A stretch of 64,000 nucleotides of DNA from Adiantum capillus-veneris (taxonomy: Eukaryota > Streptophyta > Polypodiopsida > Polypodiales > Pteridaceae), in NCBI GenBank assembly GCA_014529385.2, contig CM043954.1, forward strand, positions 2,338,501 to 2,402,500, in the 5' to 3' direction. A program made the translations under genes and the position numbers. Below the pieces are notes generated by a model. It was not told the DNA's origin and searched no databases. It saw nothing but the letters and a program-made list of their open reading frames with translations. The stretch's first letter is position 1, and each line of letters opens with the position of its first letter. Shown here one piece after another: positions 30,603 to 41,430 of this stretch.

Positions 30603-31326
30603 GTATGAATTTATCTCTTGAAACATAAGAGAAATGCATTTTGTGTCTTTCAAAAGTTCTTAGCATTGGTAGGGAACCAATCGGGTCAAAAGCTTAAAGC
30701 TTTGCACAGTGACAATGGAGGCGAGTACATATCCTCTGAGTTTAAAGACTTTTACAGTAAAAGAGGCATTAGAAGACAATTAACCATGCCTTACATACCC
30801 ACCCAAAATGCTGTGGCTGAGAGAATAAATAGAACGGGTCACTTCTATGTTGTCTACGGCCAACTTACCTCAAGTATTTTGGGAAGAAGCTATCATGATG
30901 ACTATTTATTTGATCAATTGATCACCTAGTACACCACTAAAGTACAAGGTTTTGCAGGATATGTGGATGGGCGAAGAGCCCAATTATGATAGGTTACGTG
31001 TATTTGTGTGTGAGGCATTCTCACATGTACCAAAATTGCTTAGACAAAAGTTGGACCCCAAATCACACAAGTGCATCTTCATTGGATATGGTGTGGATGG
31101 ACAGATGGGATATCATCTCTGGCACCCAAAATCTAAGAAGGTTATACATAGCTCACAATTGATATTCAACGAGTCTAAGATTCATAAAAAGCCAGTGAAA
31201 GACATTAAGTATCGTAGAGTACGGTTTGAGGATGTTTCCTCACTGCCGCCAGTTACACAGAATGTTGGACGTTGTCGTGCAGCTACGCTCCCATGCAAAG
31301 AAAGATGCCAGAAAAATGCACATTAA
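30603..31326 (+). pseudogene. Copia 2 integrase fragment
   Basis: A different copia family: FCVFQKFLALVGNQSGQKLK, LHSDNGGEYISSEF (DDE second Asp), PYIPTQNAVAERINRT, then after breaks EEPNYDRLRVFVCEAF, KSHKCIFIGYG and YHLWHPKSKKVIHSSQLIF. It starts abruptly at the copia 1 LTR and ends at 31326 in unrelated sequence. The region 30840-30950 is frameshifted. No RT is present. Confidence 0.75.
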
Positions 31327-31883
31327 GTTTGTTTGAAGTTTATATGTTTAATGAACAGTGATTAAGGGCTGGTTGCAGGCCAAGTTGAATGCTGAATGTA
31401 TGTCAAATACGGCTGAAAGGGCCAAAACATGCCTTAATGATGCTAAAAAGTGTTATGCTTGAAGTGAACACGGATGGAGTATTGTGCCCTAGAATTGCAA
31501 TGCTCAATGTGCTCTACCGGCCTGTCTTTACGGCTCGTCGATTGGAGGTACGATGAAGAAGTTATGGTAGTTCGAAGTTTAAGTCGATTGCAGATCCATG
31601 CCGGATTGGGCAACAACAGCTGAGGGGATAAAAATGAAATGAATGCATCAGGATGAAGTGCTCACTTTGTGGAGCATGTCCGTCTTTTCAGATTGGAGAT
31701 TGGACTTACGGTTGCTTATTGACTGTTTAAGATTTACCGGGGGCAGAGTCCGCACTAGCCCGGTCCACTCGGTTGGAGTGCCATATCGAAGTAATTGTCT
31801 TTTTCCGGGTTTTGGAATGGAAATATTGCGGGGAAGGGCCAACACTACTGTGGTTTGCTGTAGAAAACTGAGTTGCTTGGCAG
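31327..31883 (+). other. Unassigned stretch before PPR fragment
   Basis: I see no clear coding, although 31395-31420 contains 'aatgtatgtcaaatacggc', which resembles another eroded MYVKYG repeat. It may be the N-terminal part of the PPR pseudogene. Confidence 0.3.
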
Positions 31884-32118
31884 AGCTTGGACGATATATA
31901 TGCAAAATGTGGTGCTGTTACGAAGGCACAAAAAGTTCTTGTTGAGTTCTCTGACAAAGATGTCTTCTTTTGGGATGCAATGAGTATGGGCGATGTCTTG
32001 GTCGGCATGTATGCTTAATGTGGGGCCTTAATGAAACTTAGAGACCGGCAGAAGCTTAGCAAAGCACTACTCGATATGTATGTCAAATGTGGTGTCCTCC
32101 CTTATGGAGCTATGGTTG
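31884..32118 (+). pseudogene. PPR-protein pseudogene fragment
   Basis: In one frame: LDDIYAKCGAVTKAQKVLVE, FSDKDVFFWDAM, VLVGMYA-stop-CGALMK, KALLDMYVKCGVL. IYAKCGxxxxAxxVF and MYxKCGxL are signature pieces of plant pentatricopeptide repeats of the PLS class, which bind organelle RNA. One TAA at 32016-32018 falls where MYAKCG would need Lys. The repeats are closer together than the usual 31-36 residues, so material has been lost. There is no start and no DYW domain. It could be a captured gene piece carried by a transposon. Confidence 0.65.
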
Positions 32119-33375
32119 CCCAAAGCCAATAAAAGGCAAGGCCGCCCACTAAATCAAGGCCGACCACTTGGACAATGCCCGCCCATGGGGTGGCCACCCA
32201 AAACCAATAGGGTTTTTTTTTGTTAAAAGGTGTGAAGCCAATTACAAGTATGGCGAAGGCGTGCAGGCAGTGATGCAGAGGGCGCAAGAGGAAAAGAAGG
32301 GGATGCGCTGGGCTATATAGTGCTCGGACGAGGTCGTTGTTTGCAGAAGCGAAAAGAGACCAAGAGGGCCTCGCGAGCGGATTTGGAACCAGTCCCACCA
32401 CAAACGACGCTAGTCAAAAACAGCCTTGCCACGTCAGCAAGAGGCCGGACCCATTAGCGACATCGCTAATGGGTGCCTCACTAATTTTAAAAAGGGGACA
32501 TGCATAAAAAGAAGGGGATCGTATGATTTGGGGATTCCTTCTCCTCATCATAAGCTTAAGCTTGGAAGCTCTCCAGCTCCTAATCTCCTCCACATAAGCT
32601 AGGAAGCCTCCTCTTCATCATGGTGTCTCCTTCTCTGGTTATCTTCAAGCTCGCGAATTCTTAAACTCCTCCTAATCTCCTCCTCATAAGCGGGGATATT
32701 CTTAAGCTTCTCCGGATATCTTCAAGCTCCGGAGTTCTTAAGCTCGTGATAATCAACAAGCTCTTAAGCTCACATAATTAAGCTCCTAAGACTTCATTAA
32801 AACCCTCCATAAGCTAAACCACATGGATTCTCTCGTCCAATCTAATCCTATTTTCCTTAAGCCAAATTTCCTAAACCTACTCGGATGCCAAGCCGTAAGA
32901 CAAAGCTAAGCCTAATCGAATTCCTAAGCTTTTTAGTCTCAAAAGCTTGAGCTAAGCTCTACACATCAAGCCTAATCTCTCGAATTCATAAGCCAAACTC
33001 TCTAAATCAAGCCTAATCTCAAACCATTAGCGGAGCCTAACCTAAACCGAGCTTCTAAGCCATCATTAACCATTCGAATCGGGAAACAGAAGACAGAGTA
33101 AGCATAACTTTATTAATTTTCCTATTCAGCACCTGTATTAAGCCAGGATTTCTTCTTGTAAGGAGCATTAAGTCTCCATTAGTGATTGATTAATCATGGA
33201 TTCTGTCGGTTAACTAGAATTAGGCGAACTATTTGTTTTGAATACTGTTGTCGGTAATTGCATCTACTACACCTTTTTTCCTGCACTTCTCACAACCAGG
33301 GGCCCGATGCCTTCCCGGCTCAGCTTTTGCACAATTATCCCCCTACATTCTTGGTGAACCCGACGCGAAACGAGC
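32119..33375 (+). other. Non-coding LTR/leader-like stretch before gag D
   Basis: It contains a TATA-like 'ggctatatagtgc' (32310) and 'gcataaaaag' (32495), then a repetitive CT-rich part (32540-33060) with many AAGCTCCTAATCTCCTCC and CATAAGC phrases. It probably holds the LTR and leader of the element that encodes gag D. The ends cannot be fixed. Confidence 0.4.
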
Positions 33376-34030
33376 CGGGGTGAGCAGTGTGGTGAAGAAG
33401 GATGTCGACATCGCAAGAGGCTGCCATGCAGCAAATGATGTAGCAGTTTGCTACTTACATGCAACAACAGTAGGCTGCCCAACAGCAATACAATTTGTAG
33501 GAGAGGATCTATAAAGCTCGGCATACAGTTATCGAGAAATTGCATCGATTTGAAGGCCGGGATATTAGCAAATTCTGCAATATCTATGAACAGGCAATGG
33601 AAGAGAATGGAATTGATGATCATAATGCAGTAGAAGGGTTCCATTTGATTTTGCTGAGCCGGAACTTAGGAGTCGAATTAAAGAATTCAGGTGCTTCACG
33701 GCCTGAATTGGTAGGATTTGAGGAGGAATATTTCCTAGAGGATTCTCAAAGAGTAACCAGGAAAAGTTTCATGAAGTGGGTGCAGAAGAATAACAAAAAT
33801 CTATTTGCACGAGAGTTATTGCGAGAATTTGAGAAGAAATTCGAGTACTGTCTTCGACAGAGCAACATTCAATGAGGGATCAGAAGGTTGAGCTGTTCAT
33901 TCAGGCTACTGATCCTCGACTTCAGAAGAGTTTAGTGCAGTTGCTAGAGGATCCAAGTGGAGAATTGGGCTTAACGTCCGACTAGAAGGTAGTCACCGAA
34001 GGCATCGCCGCCTCGTGGCCTAATTCATCA
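33376..34030 (+). pseudogene. Gypsy gag fragment D
   Basis: It begins around 33400 (MSTSQEAAMQQMMQQFATYMQQQ, with stops), then HRFEGRDISKFCNIYEQAMEENGIDD (33540) and GFEEEYFLEDSQRVTRKSFMKWV. After a frameshift near 33850 comes MRDQKVELFIQATDPRLQKSLVQLLEDPSGELGL. This pattern is known from plant gypsy gag proteins. No zinc knuckle or pol follows before element E begins. Inactive. Confidence 0.5.
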
Positions 34031-34080
34031 TAAGTAGGAATTTACACCTCAAAATAAAAAACTAAGCATAGAAGGGATAT

Positions 34081-34497
34081 TGGGGCATCATTGCTAAGCA
34101 TTTAGGTGCATTCTGGGTCGAAAACAACTAGGTAAAAAATCCACTGCTGTTAATAATTGCAATTTTTGCACTGACCTAAAGTTGGGTTTAAAACCATAGA
34201 CATGTGTGCTTAGGTCTTATAAACATGTCCTAGAAGTTTCATTACATTTGGATGTCATTTGATGCTGTAATGGATGTGATTTGTTTGCCGTTGAGCGATT
34301 GTCTTTTGGTGATTTCAGTCACATGAGTGTAGCTTGAGTTAGATGCAAGTTGTTTGTTGTTTTCCAAGATATTGACAACCTCTTGTAGCCTCTATGCACT
34401 AGTCGTGTCAGCTTCGTCCCATGGATTGACAATTTAATCGTGGTTCTCGCTAATTTTGCAATAAGATAGGATAGTGAGGTTAGACACACGTCCCACA
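34081..34497 (+). repeat. E 5' LTR
   Basis: Starts TGGGGCATCATTGC and ends GTCCCACA, 417 bp. A diverged relative lies at 54693-55103, with matching phrases such as 'cctcttgtagcctc...gcactagtcgtgtc'. The start is chosen from the similarity boundary and the TG. Confidence 0.65.
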
Positions 34498-34499
34498 TT

Positions 34500-34519
34500 T
34501 GGCACCGTTGCCAGGGATC
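34500..34519 (+). other. E primer-binding site, tRNA-Asp type
   Basis: TGGCACCGTTGCCAGGGATC lies 2 bases after the LTR end. The same type is found in A2, and a decayed version near 55106 in the second E copy. Confidence 0.8.
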
Positions 34520-36400
34520 GAAGAGACCTAAACTATGAAAAAACACGAGCGTCTTATGAAGTTATCCTTTAACTTCCTCTAAGATCTCCTAGAGTAAAAA
34601 CTTTCTTTTAGAAACCGCATAGCTTAAAATTGTCGTCTTTTGCTGTGTAGAGGTAGCTTGGAAGTAATCGTACTTGTCGAGTGCCTTTAGGATTGTAGGA
34701 GTGTGGAACTAGATTAGGATTTTGAGAATGATTGATAGACGAGACAAGTCTTAAGATCAATGCTAAGAAAACCTTAAAAGACAAGAAAACAAGTGTTTGT
34801 GGACACTTTCCACAACCCCATTGCATGAGAACCTAGTAGAGTAAGTAGGATCCGAGGTGGATTTTTGAACATGGCTCTCTCCGAGAGAATCATTGTGAGT
34901 TGTTATTTGAAGTTTCAACATTTCAGGTCTACGGGTAGAAATAGCACGAAAAGACTCCAAACCACTCAATCCGACTAGAGAGTATGCTTAAAAGTTGTAT
35001 GAACCAGTGGGTAAGTTCAAGGACACTTTGAGGTAAAATTTTTAAGAGTTTGCAAAAACTCAGATTATTTACTTTTTCTTGATATTTTAGGCCAAATTAA
35101 GTTTTGACTTGATCCCTAGGCTTAAAATAACTCATGAAAAGACTGTCCATGAAAAAAGTGCAAAAAATGGTTCATTTTACGCTCGAAGTAAATAATCACA
35201 ATTATTTACTTTCAGCTCAAAACTGACCAAGGTTGATATCAGTGACTCATTGCATGTGTACAAACAACTTTTGTAAAGGCACATTGGATTTGGATTACCA
35301 AACTGACAAAAAACTGGGTAAAAACTAAAGTTTGTACCGACTTTCTGAAACTCGAGTGTAAATTGGGAAAAAAATTGTCCAAAGTTGATGAAATTTGATT
35401 CATAGGCTTATATTGATGTGATAGACATGTGTACATGCTCACTTGACCAAAAGGATCCAAAAAGTCATCAGTTGTAAATAATCGTGATTATTTACATCTG
35501 CCCCAATTTTCAACTTTTTGACTAAGTCCATAGCAAAACCACGGTAAGATTTAATTGCTTAACAGATCTGTGTCAAGGTTGGGACAAAAACTTGCAAAAA
35601 AATAGGCAGAGTAAATAATTGCAATTACTTACATATGCTACAAAAATTGATAACTTTGCACATTTGATCATACCACAAGGTCAAGCATATCAAGCAGACC
35701 ACACAAATCAATTTTGGTGAAATTTGGATCACAAAAGTGAGACTTAAGCCAGAGTCTTGAAATCAGAGTCTGCGGACACGGAACAGTTGATAAACTTGAA
35801 CAGATTTTGTCCAAACTTGTCCAAGGATATTAACAGGTTGTACAGTTAGCAAATCAAGCCAAAAAGTGTAAAAAATTATCAAAAGTAAATAATCGTGATT
35901 ATCTACTACTGCAACACAGAGACACCAATTTTGATTTTTGAGTTTGTACAGTGGTAGACCAACACTAATACAAGACCACCGAGAAATTTTGGGTTCAATC
36001 AGATCCAAATTGGTATATGTTCACTCAGTTTTTTGAGTTACAGATTAATCCTTTGATTTTTGCTAAAGTTGAGTTTGAAAATTTCAATTGCCGACTCTAT
36101 TAGCTCGATCTGAAGTGACACCCATAGACCAATCACAATGGTTAGCAAAAACTATACAGTCTTTGTGAAAGAATAGCTAACTTGATCAAATTTTTACAGG
36201 AATCAGGTTGCAAACAAGGAATCAATAGCTTGACAGGAGTTGCAATCAAGTCAAGTCAAGTGGAAGAAATTGGCAACAAGCCAATCCAAAGGTAAGTACT
36301 CTATCCAGGGCTTCATAAGTCTTTATGTACCTTAGATTTGGTCGTGTACTAGGAAATTAGGGCATACTTGGAGAAACCTCCAGTAGAGTATCCACTGAAG
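34520..36400 (+). other. E leader with repeated palindromes
   Basis: It is non-coding. A 22-bp palindrome with 10-bp arms GTAAATAATC / GATTATTTAC around a 2-bp centre occurs perfectly at 35474-35495. Near-perfect copies lie at 35188-35209, 35611-35632 and 35885-35906, and a half copy ends at 35072. Spacings of about 137 bp or multiples suggest an old tandem repeat. Such hairpins could act in RNA dimerisation or packaging; that is inference. Confidence 0.75.
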
Positions 36401-36405
36401 AAAGC

Positions 36406-38280
36406 GTGAATCAAGGCAATTCCTTGCACACTATCCTTGAAGAAGTCTCATACACTTTCTCAGATTCAACATCTGAAATGTCTTCTTATTTGACTCACTC
36501 AGAAACCGGAATGACAATGCGCTATAAGCATATACTCTCATTTTATAAGACTAATCGTCATGGAGCTCAGGTTTACCTGGCTAACGAAGAGTATGCTATT
36601 CGCATTGATGACCATGGTATTGAGTTCAAAGAGGAGATCAGGGCAAACAAATAAGGCAAAACGTACATGGATAGAAACGAAACTCAGTATTTACAAGTCA
36701 AAAACCCCGACGTGATAGACAAATGGGGGTTATAAGTAAATACCATAATTCCAGATATGGCCGCCAAAGAAGGACCACCAACTTTAGAACTCGAGGGATA
36801 CGATCAAGTTGATTTGAAGCCTTTGAAATGGCTTAGTACTGATAATCCTAGGAATCGGTGTCTATTGTTGGGAGGATAGAAATGTAAAAGAACTTCTGTG
36901 GACTTCGCATCCAAATCAGGATAACTAACGGCCATGAAGATCATCTATATATTCAAGATTAAGGATAAGGGATCAATAGACCTACCAACCTATCTGTTTA
37001 GGGATTGTTAGAACAACAACTTTGTTATGATGACCCAGAGGAGGTAGAACAAACCAAATACCAAGGGTATTCAATAAGGGATTGGATATTGGCCAAGGAC
37101 CAAAAACTATTCCAAGAGATGAACACCCTGAGAAATCTTCTGAGAGTAATGTTAAGAAACCAGAAACCATCTCATCACAAAGAAAACCGGGTGACACTAA
37201 GGCCACTCCAAGGCTACATGAGTCACTATTTCCAACAGACTGGTTTGAAGGACTCGGAACAAGACCAACGGCCAGGAGACCGGGAGTTGAACCAAATAGA
37301 CGTGTCAGACCAGCTGATTCTTAAAAATGGGTCAGAAAATACAGTGGATCAAGGGATCCATACAACCACTTAACAAGCTTTAAGAAAGTGCTAAGAACAA
37401 AATTCGATTTCCATACTCAATTCAAGGGGTTTGGAATGACATTAAAAGGAAATCATTAACATGGTTCCAAAACATTCCATCAAGGTCAATCATGGACTTA
37501 AATACATTAGCTCAAGGATTTGTAGCTGCTTGTTCCAAAACCGGGATGAAACACAATACGGTAGCTCAAATCTACAGCTTTAAACAGAAACATGGTGAGT
37601 CTGTTAGGGATTGTGCAACCCGAATGAAACAATACATTGCCAGATGCCTAGGGCTAGAGATACCTGTAGATGAATGACTAGTACCATTGTTTCTAGAGGG
37701 ACTGCTAAACAAAGAACTTTATGCTATACTCTATGTAAAGAAGCATACAACCCTAGAAGAGTGTGTGTCAGATGCCATTGACTTAGGAGACAATTGTGAT
37801 ATTTTCAATGAAGAAGATGTCCATAGGATAACCAAAGTGAGAAAACAACATCCACTAAACCAACACAAGTGGAAACGACTACTGCAGCACCATTTTCAAC
37901 CGTAGAAGACATGCTCAAAAGAATGAATGACATGATGAATAACATACAAAAAGCACCTATGAGGGGACCAGGGCAATGGATACCTCAATACAGACAACCA
38001 ATTAGATCGCAAAAATGTTATGCAATCGAGGGTAAATGGACCAACCATGAGACCAATGAATGCTACTACCGACCAAAATATGATGGGAATGTTCAGTACG
38101 TGCCCATGAGGCCACAAGGACAACCCATGTATAGATACGAGTCTAACATGGCACTAGCTCAAAGACCATCGATGGGTATGGAAAGACCTCAACCCATGTT
38201 GGGTCAACAACGTACATACCTAGGACATAATGCAATGCCTGTAAGGTACATGCATTCAAAAGGAGTCATAGATGAGTAAG
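36406..38280 (+). pseudogene. E gag, N-terminal and core
   Basis: Pieces: MNQGNSLHTILEEVSYTFS (36406-36654), scattered fragments (37005-37373), and the gag core FVAACSKTGMKHNTVAQIYSFKQKHGESVRDCATRMKQYIARC (37492-37677) continuing as FLEGLLNKELYAILYVKKHTTLEECVSDAIDLG (37687-37800). A methionine/proline-rich region (37869-38279) follows. Single in-frame stops such as TGA at 37676 interrupt it. It would form the capsid. Confidence 0.75.
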
Positions 38281-38590
38281 CACTAGTGCCTGTTACACCC
38301 TATGCTGAATCTAGTCCATCTAACGTAATGGTAGAAGGAGTTTGGTATAATTCACATCCACCACCAATGGAGGAACCTGTGACATGCTCCACCAAAGCTC
38401 GCACCAATGTATTATGTGGCTGCATTCAAAAGGAGTCATAGATGAGTAAGCACTAGTGCCTGTTACACCCTATGCTGAATCTAGTCCATCTAACGTAATG
38501 GTAGAAGGAGTTTGGTATAATTCACATCCACCACCAATGGAGGAACCTGTGACATGCTCCACCAAAGCTCGCACCAATGTATTATGTGGC
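38251..38590 (+). repeat. 170-bp tandem duplication in E gag
   Basis: Units 38251-38420 and 38421-38590 are practically identical, starting 'tgcattcaaaaggagtcata' and ending 'gtattatgtggc'. 170 is not a multiple of three. The near-identity shows it is a late event. Confidence 0.9.
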
Positions 38591-38890
38591 TAATCAAGGT
38601 GTTAGACCTCCTATGGTAAGACCCATGATTAAGCCAAGAATGGAAAACTGTCATAACTTGGGTGCAGATGATCATTGGAAAAATGAATGCCCAGAGCTTG
38701 ACAAGAACCTCAAGGCAGTTGAAGCTTATTGCAAAAAATGTTGCAAAAAGGGAGGACACATCCCAGAAGATTGTCCTAAAAATCCTTTAAACAAGGAAAA
38801 AACCGTAGTAAACATAGTCCAAGTGATACCTAGTAGCTCATCTAAGAGTGAACCAATTGTTCCAATCAAGGTAATCACTAGAGCCTAGGC
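38577..38890 (+). pseudogene. E gag zinc region
   Basis: Knuckle-like NCHNLGADDHWKNEC (the second ligand lost) and CKKCCKKGGHIPEDC (38730-38775), followed by the pre-protease linker EPIVPIKVITRA. The stop at 38886 follows 'gagcc'. Family A and the fragment at 467-1240 have the same layout. Confidence 0.7.
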
Positions 38891-39912
38891 TAAGAAAAAG
38901 AAACATAACTCCTATGATGATTCAGAGAATACAAAAATTACCTCTCAAAAGACCAAAAGAAGCATAAGCAAAAGGTATGAGATGAGAAGGCAAAAACAAA
39001 AGACTGAAATCGAGGAGAAAGCAAAGAAGCTATTCCAGGAAAAGGTGAAAGAAACTAAAAGCGAAATCAAATAAACAACTGTGAAATTTGGAGGATCAAT
39101 TTTGGTTGATAAAATTTTTGAGCCTATTCATACAGCCTTGGAAGCCTACCAAAAGTAGGACTTAAAGCAGGCCAAAACATGGAAAACAAATGGAAAAACT
39201 ATCCTTCTCCAGACATGGAAGCAGCTAAGCTTGAAGCTTATCAAAATTTGGTAAGAATCACGCAAGAGATGCTGGAAAAACAAAAATCCAAGCTCGAAAG
39301 TATGGCAAAACCTGAGGAGCTTGTGGTAAGAGACCATCAAGAAAAATCCAAAGTGGTGGTAGAACCCCACATTGAACCAAAAGAGCCAGAACTTATAGTG
39401 CAGGATAGCAAAGATGCCTTAGACGGAATTCCATTCGTTGAGGAAGATGGCCAGGACACTTATGGGAAAAAGTTAGAGAGATCAATGATGGAAGCCTAAC
39501 TTTAAAGTTAGCTCCTATAGAGGAAGTTTTCTTAGAAAATCTACCTCCTGATATGGACATGGATGTACAATCCTTGTATGGGGATTGTGGATCTAAAGCT
39601 TCAGGATTGTCGAAACCATTGACCTTGAAAACATTACCCTCTTACTTGGGAGATAACAAAGATGAATCCATAGTGTGTAAGACCACTCAAGTACAAAGAG
39701 CGGAGCAGACCTTAGAAGTAGAAAACATTCATTCAATCATGTCTACATCCATCCAATGCACTCTTAGTTTGGGAGAACTGTTAAAAATCAGACCATATTT
39801 ATAAAATGATCTACAAAAAACCCTAGAGAAGGTGGGGATAACGAGGCTCATCACAAAAAAATTGGGAAGATTGAAATACAAAATGGACAACAAAGAGATT
39901 TGATTTGTTTCA
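38891..39912 (+). pseudogene. E gag-pol linker
   Basis: A highly charged, lysine/glutamate-rich sequence in several frames (RRQKQKTEIEEKAKKLFQEKVKETK; 39179-39499; 39553-39804). It is probably coiled-coil in part. It corresponds in position to the charged linker of A2 ORF3 between knuckles and protease. No catalytic motif. Confidence 0.6.
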
Positions 39913-40265
39913 ATGAACAAAGTTGGAGAATATTACGAAGGGGAAGAAAGAAACACCACCCTTCTAGTGAAATATAAGGACATGGAAACCATGGCAATAC
40001 TGGATAGTGGAGCAAGCATAGCCATAGCCACAAAAGCAGTATGGGAATCCTGTGGACAACCAGCCATTAAACAAACGCAAATGAAATTGCAATTGGCTGA
40101 TGGACACATTGAAAGACTATTAGGACTGCTTGAAAAAGTGATAGTTAATTCCTGTGGGATTGAATATTAGCACACTTTTGCCATAGTAGACTTTGGGAAA
40201 AAACTCAACTATGAAATCATATTGGGAAGACCTTTCATGCAACAGGTACAATTTATCCAAGATTG
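39913..40265 (+). pseudogene. E protease 1 (retropepsin, DSG)
   Basis: NKVGEYYEGEERNTTLLVKYKDMETMAILDSGASIAIATKAVW has the canonical Asp-Ser-Gly at 40003-40011. LADGHIERLLGLL is the flap region, and NYEIILGRPFMQQVQFIQD (40210-40265) the C-terminal block. TAG at 40168 and TGA at 40264 break it. In family A the same site reads DGG. It would process Gag-Pol. Confidence 0.8.
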
Positions 40266-40284
40266 ACAAAACAATTATCTGTAT

Positions 40285-41430
40285 TTGAAGCAAGTGGGAT
40301 CTATAACAAGGGTTAATCTAAAAGATCACACTTATAGAGATGTCATGAAAACACCCATACAAGAGTTTGATTCAGTCTCTTCGGCTGAAACTAAGCTTCC
40401 ATGGTGGTTGAACAAAGACACTCCTATTTGGATGTGCGGGGCTTCAAAAAATGGAAGCTTAAAACGAGAAGAATGTCTTTTAGAAAGGGATTGCACGGAT
40501 GAAGCCTATGTACCTGAACCCTTTCGAGAGCATTTGTTTGAGCCATTTGAGTGGACTCAAATTTTAGCGAAAATCGATGTATGTGTGAATACATCTATGC
40601 CTACTCAATTTTGCAACGAGGACGGCTACGACATAATTCCCATCCAAATGATTTCAACCCTCTACTTTGAAGATGAAATTGAGGAACCCAAGGACTTGAT
40701 GAAAGCTCAACAAGTCTTTTTAGACCTCTACTACGATGCAATAGATGAATTAGTAGATTACTCAGCTACTTCAGAAGATTCAGGGTTAAAAAAACATGTA
40801 AGAGCTAAGCTACTCATGAAAGGAGGGAAGAAAAAGTTTTTTGACTTTCCTAACCAAAAACCAAGAAGACAAAAATGGTATAGACAAAAAAGGGACACCG
40901 GAAATGTGAAAGCTAGACCTATGTCATCATTCTCTAGTAGAACACAGTTCTTGATGCAGATAGATTCACATGATTGTGTCAAGGACAAAATCATTGGTAG
41001 ATATCCTTCAAAAAAAAATCTAGAAATGTCAAAAACATCAAGAAAAACGAGGAAGGATACTCAAGCAAAGCCAAAAAAACAGGAAAAGGAGTCAACCATG
41101 ATACGAGTTGAGCGGAAAAAGAAGTATCAAGAATTGAAAAAAGCTCTAAAGGAGATATATACAACCAAAATGGAAACCACAAAAGAGGATGGTAAAGATG
41201 TAATGAGTGCTCCATCCCATTACAAGAAATATACTCTCCAAGATCAAAAAATCATTGTTGAACAACCTGTTAGAGAACTACAAAAACAAGGCGAGTCCTA
41301 TGAAGGGCCTAAAAATGCAAAAAAGATAGATTTGGCTGAACCAGGAGAAGAGCCTAGGCCTACCTACATTGCAAATGACCTAACAAAAGAAGAAGAAGAG
41401 CTTTTGTTAAGTTTGCTAAAAGAATACTGA
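40285..41430 (+). CDS. E protease-RT linker region
   Basis: 381 aa open. It has DKCIVH-free, family-specific sequence: TRVNLKDHTYRDVMKTP, PWWLNKDTPIWMCGASKNG, then a strongly basic stretch (about residues 170-290: GGKKKFFDFPNQKPRRQKWYRQKR) and, at the end, PRPTYIANDLTKEEEELLLSLLKEY, which leads into the RT entry region after a TGA at 41428. The equivalent A1 region is 12380-13440. It is probably part of one polyprotein with RT. Confidence 0.65.
   Translation: MKQVGSITRVNLKDHTYRDVMKTPIQEFDSVSSAETKLPWWLNKDTPIWMCGASKNGSLKREECLLERDCTDEAYVPEPFREHLFEPFEWTQILAKIDVCVNTSMPTQFCNEDGYDIIPIQMISTLYFEDEIEEPKDLMKAQQVFLDLYYDAIDELVDYSATSEDSGLKKHVRAKLLMKGGKKKFFDFPNQKPRRQKWYRQKRDTGNVKARPMSSFSSRTQFLMQIDSHDCVKDKIIGRYPSKKNLEMSKTSRKTRKDTQAKPKKQEKESTMIRVERKKKYQELKKALKEIYTTKMETTKEDGKDVMSAPSHYKKYTLQDQKIIVEQPVRELQKQGESYEGPKNAKKIDLAEPGEEPRPTYIANDLTKEEEELLLSLLKEY

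Noticed and set aside
31643-31945. 100-codon ORF with Cys-rich end
   Set aside because: It overlaps the PPR fragment in another frame. No motif.
40285-41430. Independent host gene
   Set aside because: It lies between the protease and RT of element E, corresponds to the A-family linker in position, and leads into the RT entry after one stop.
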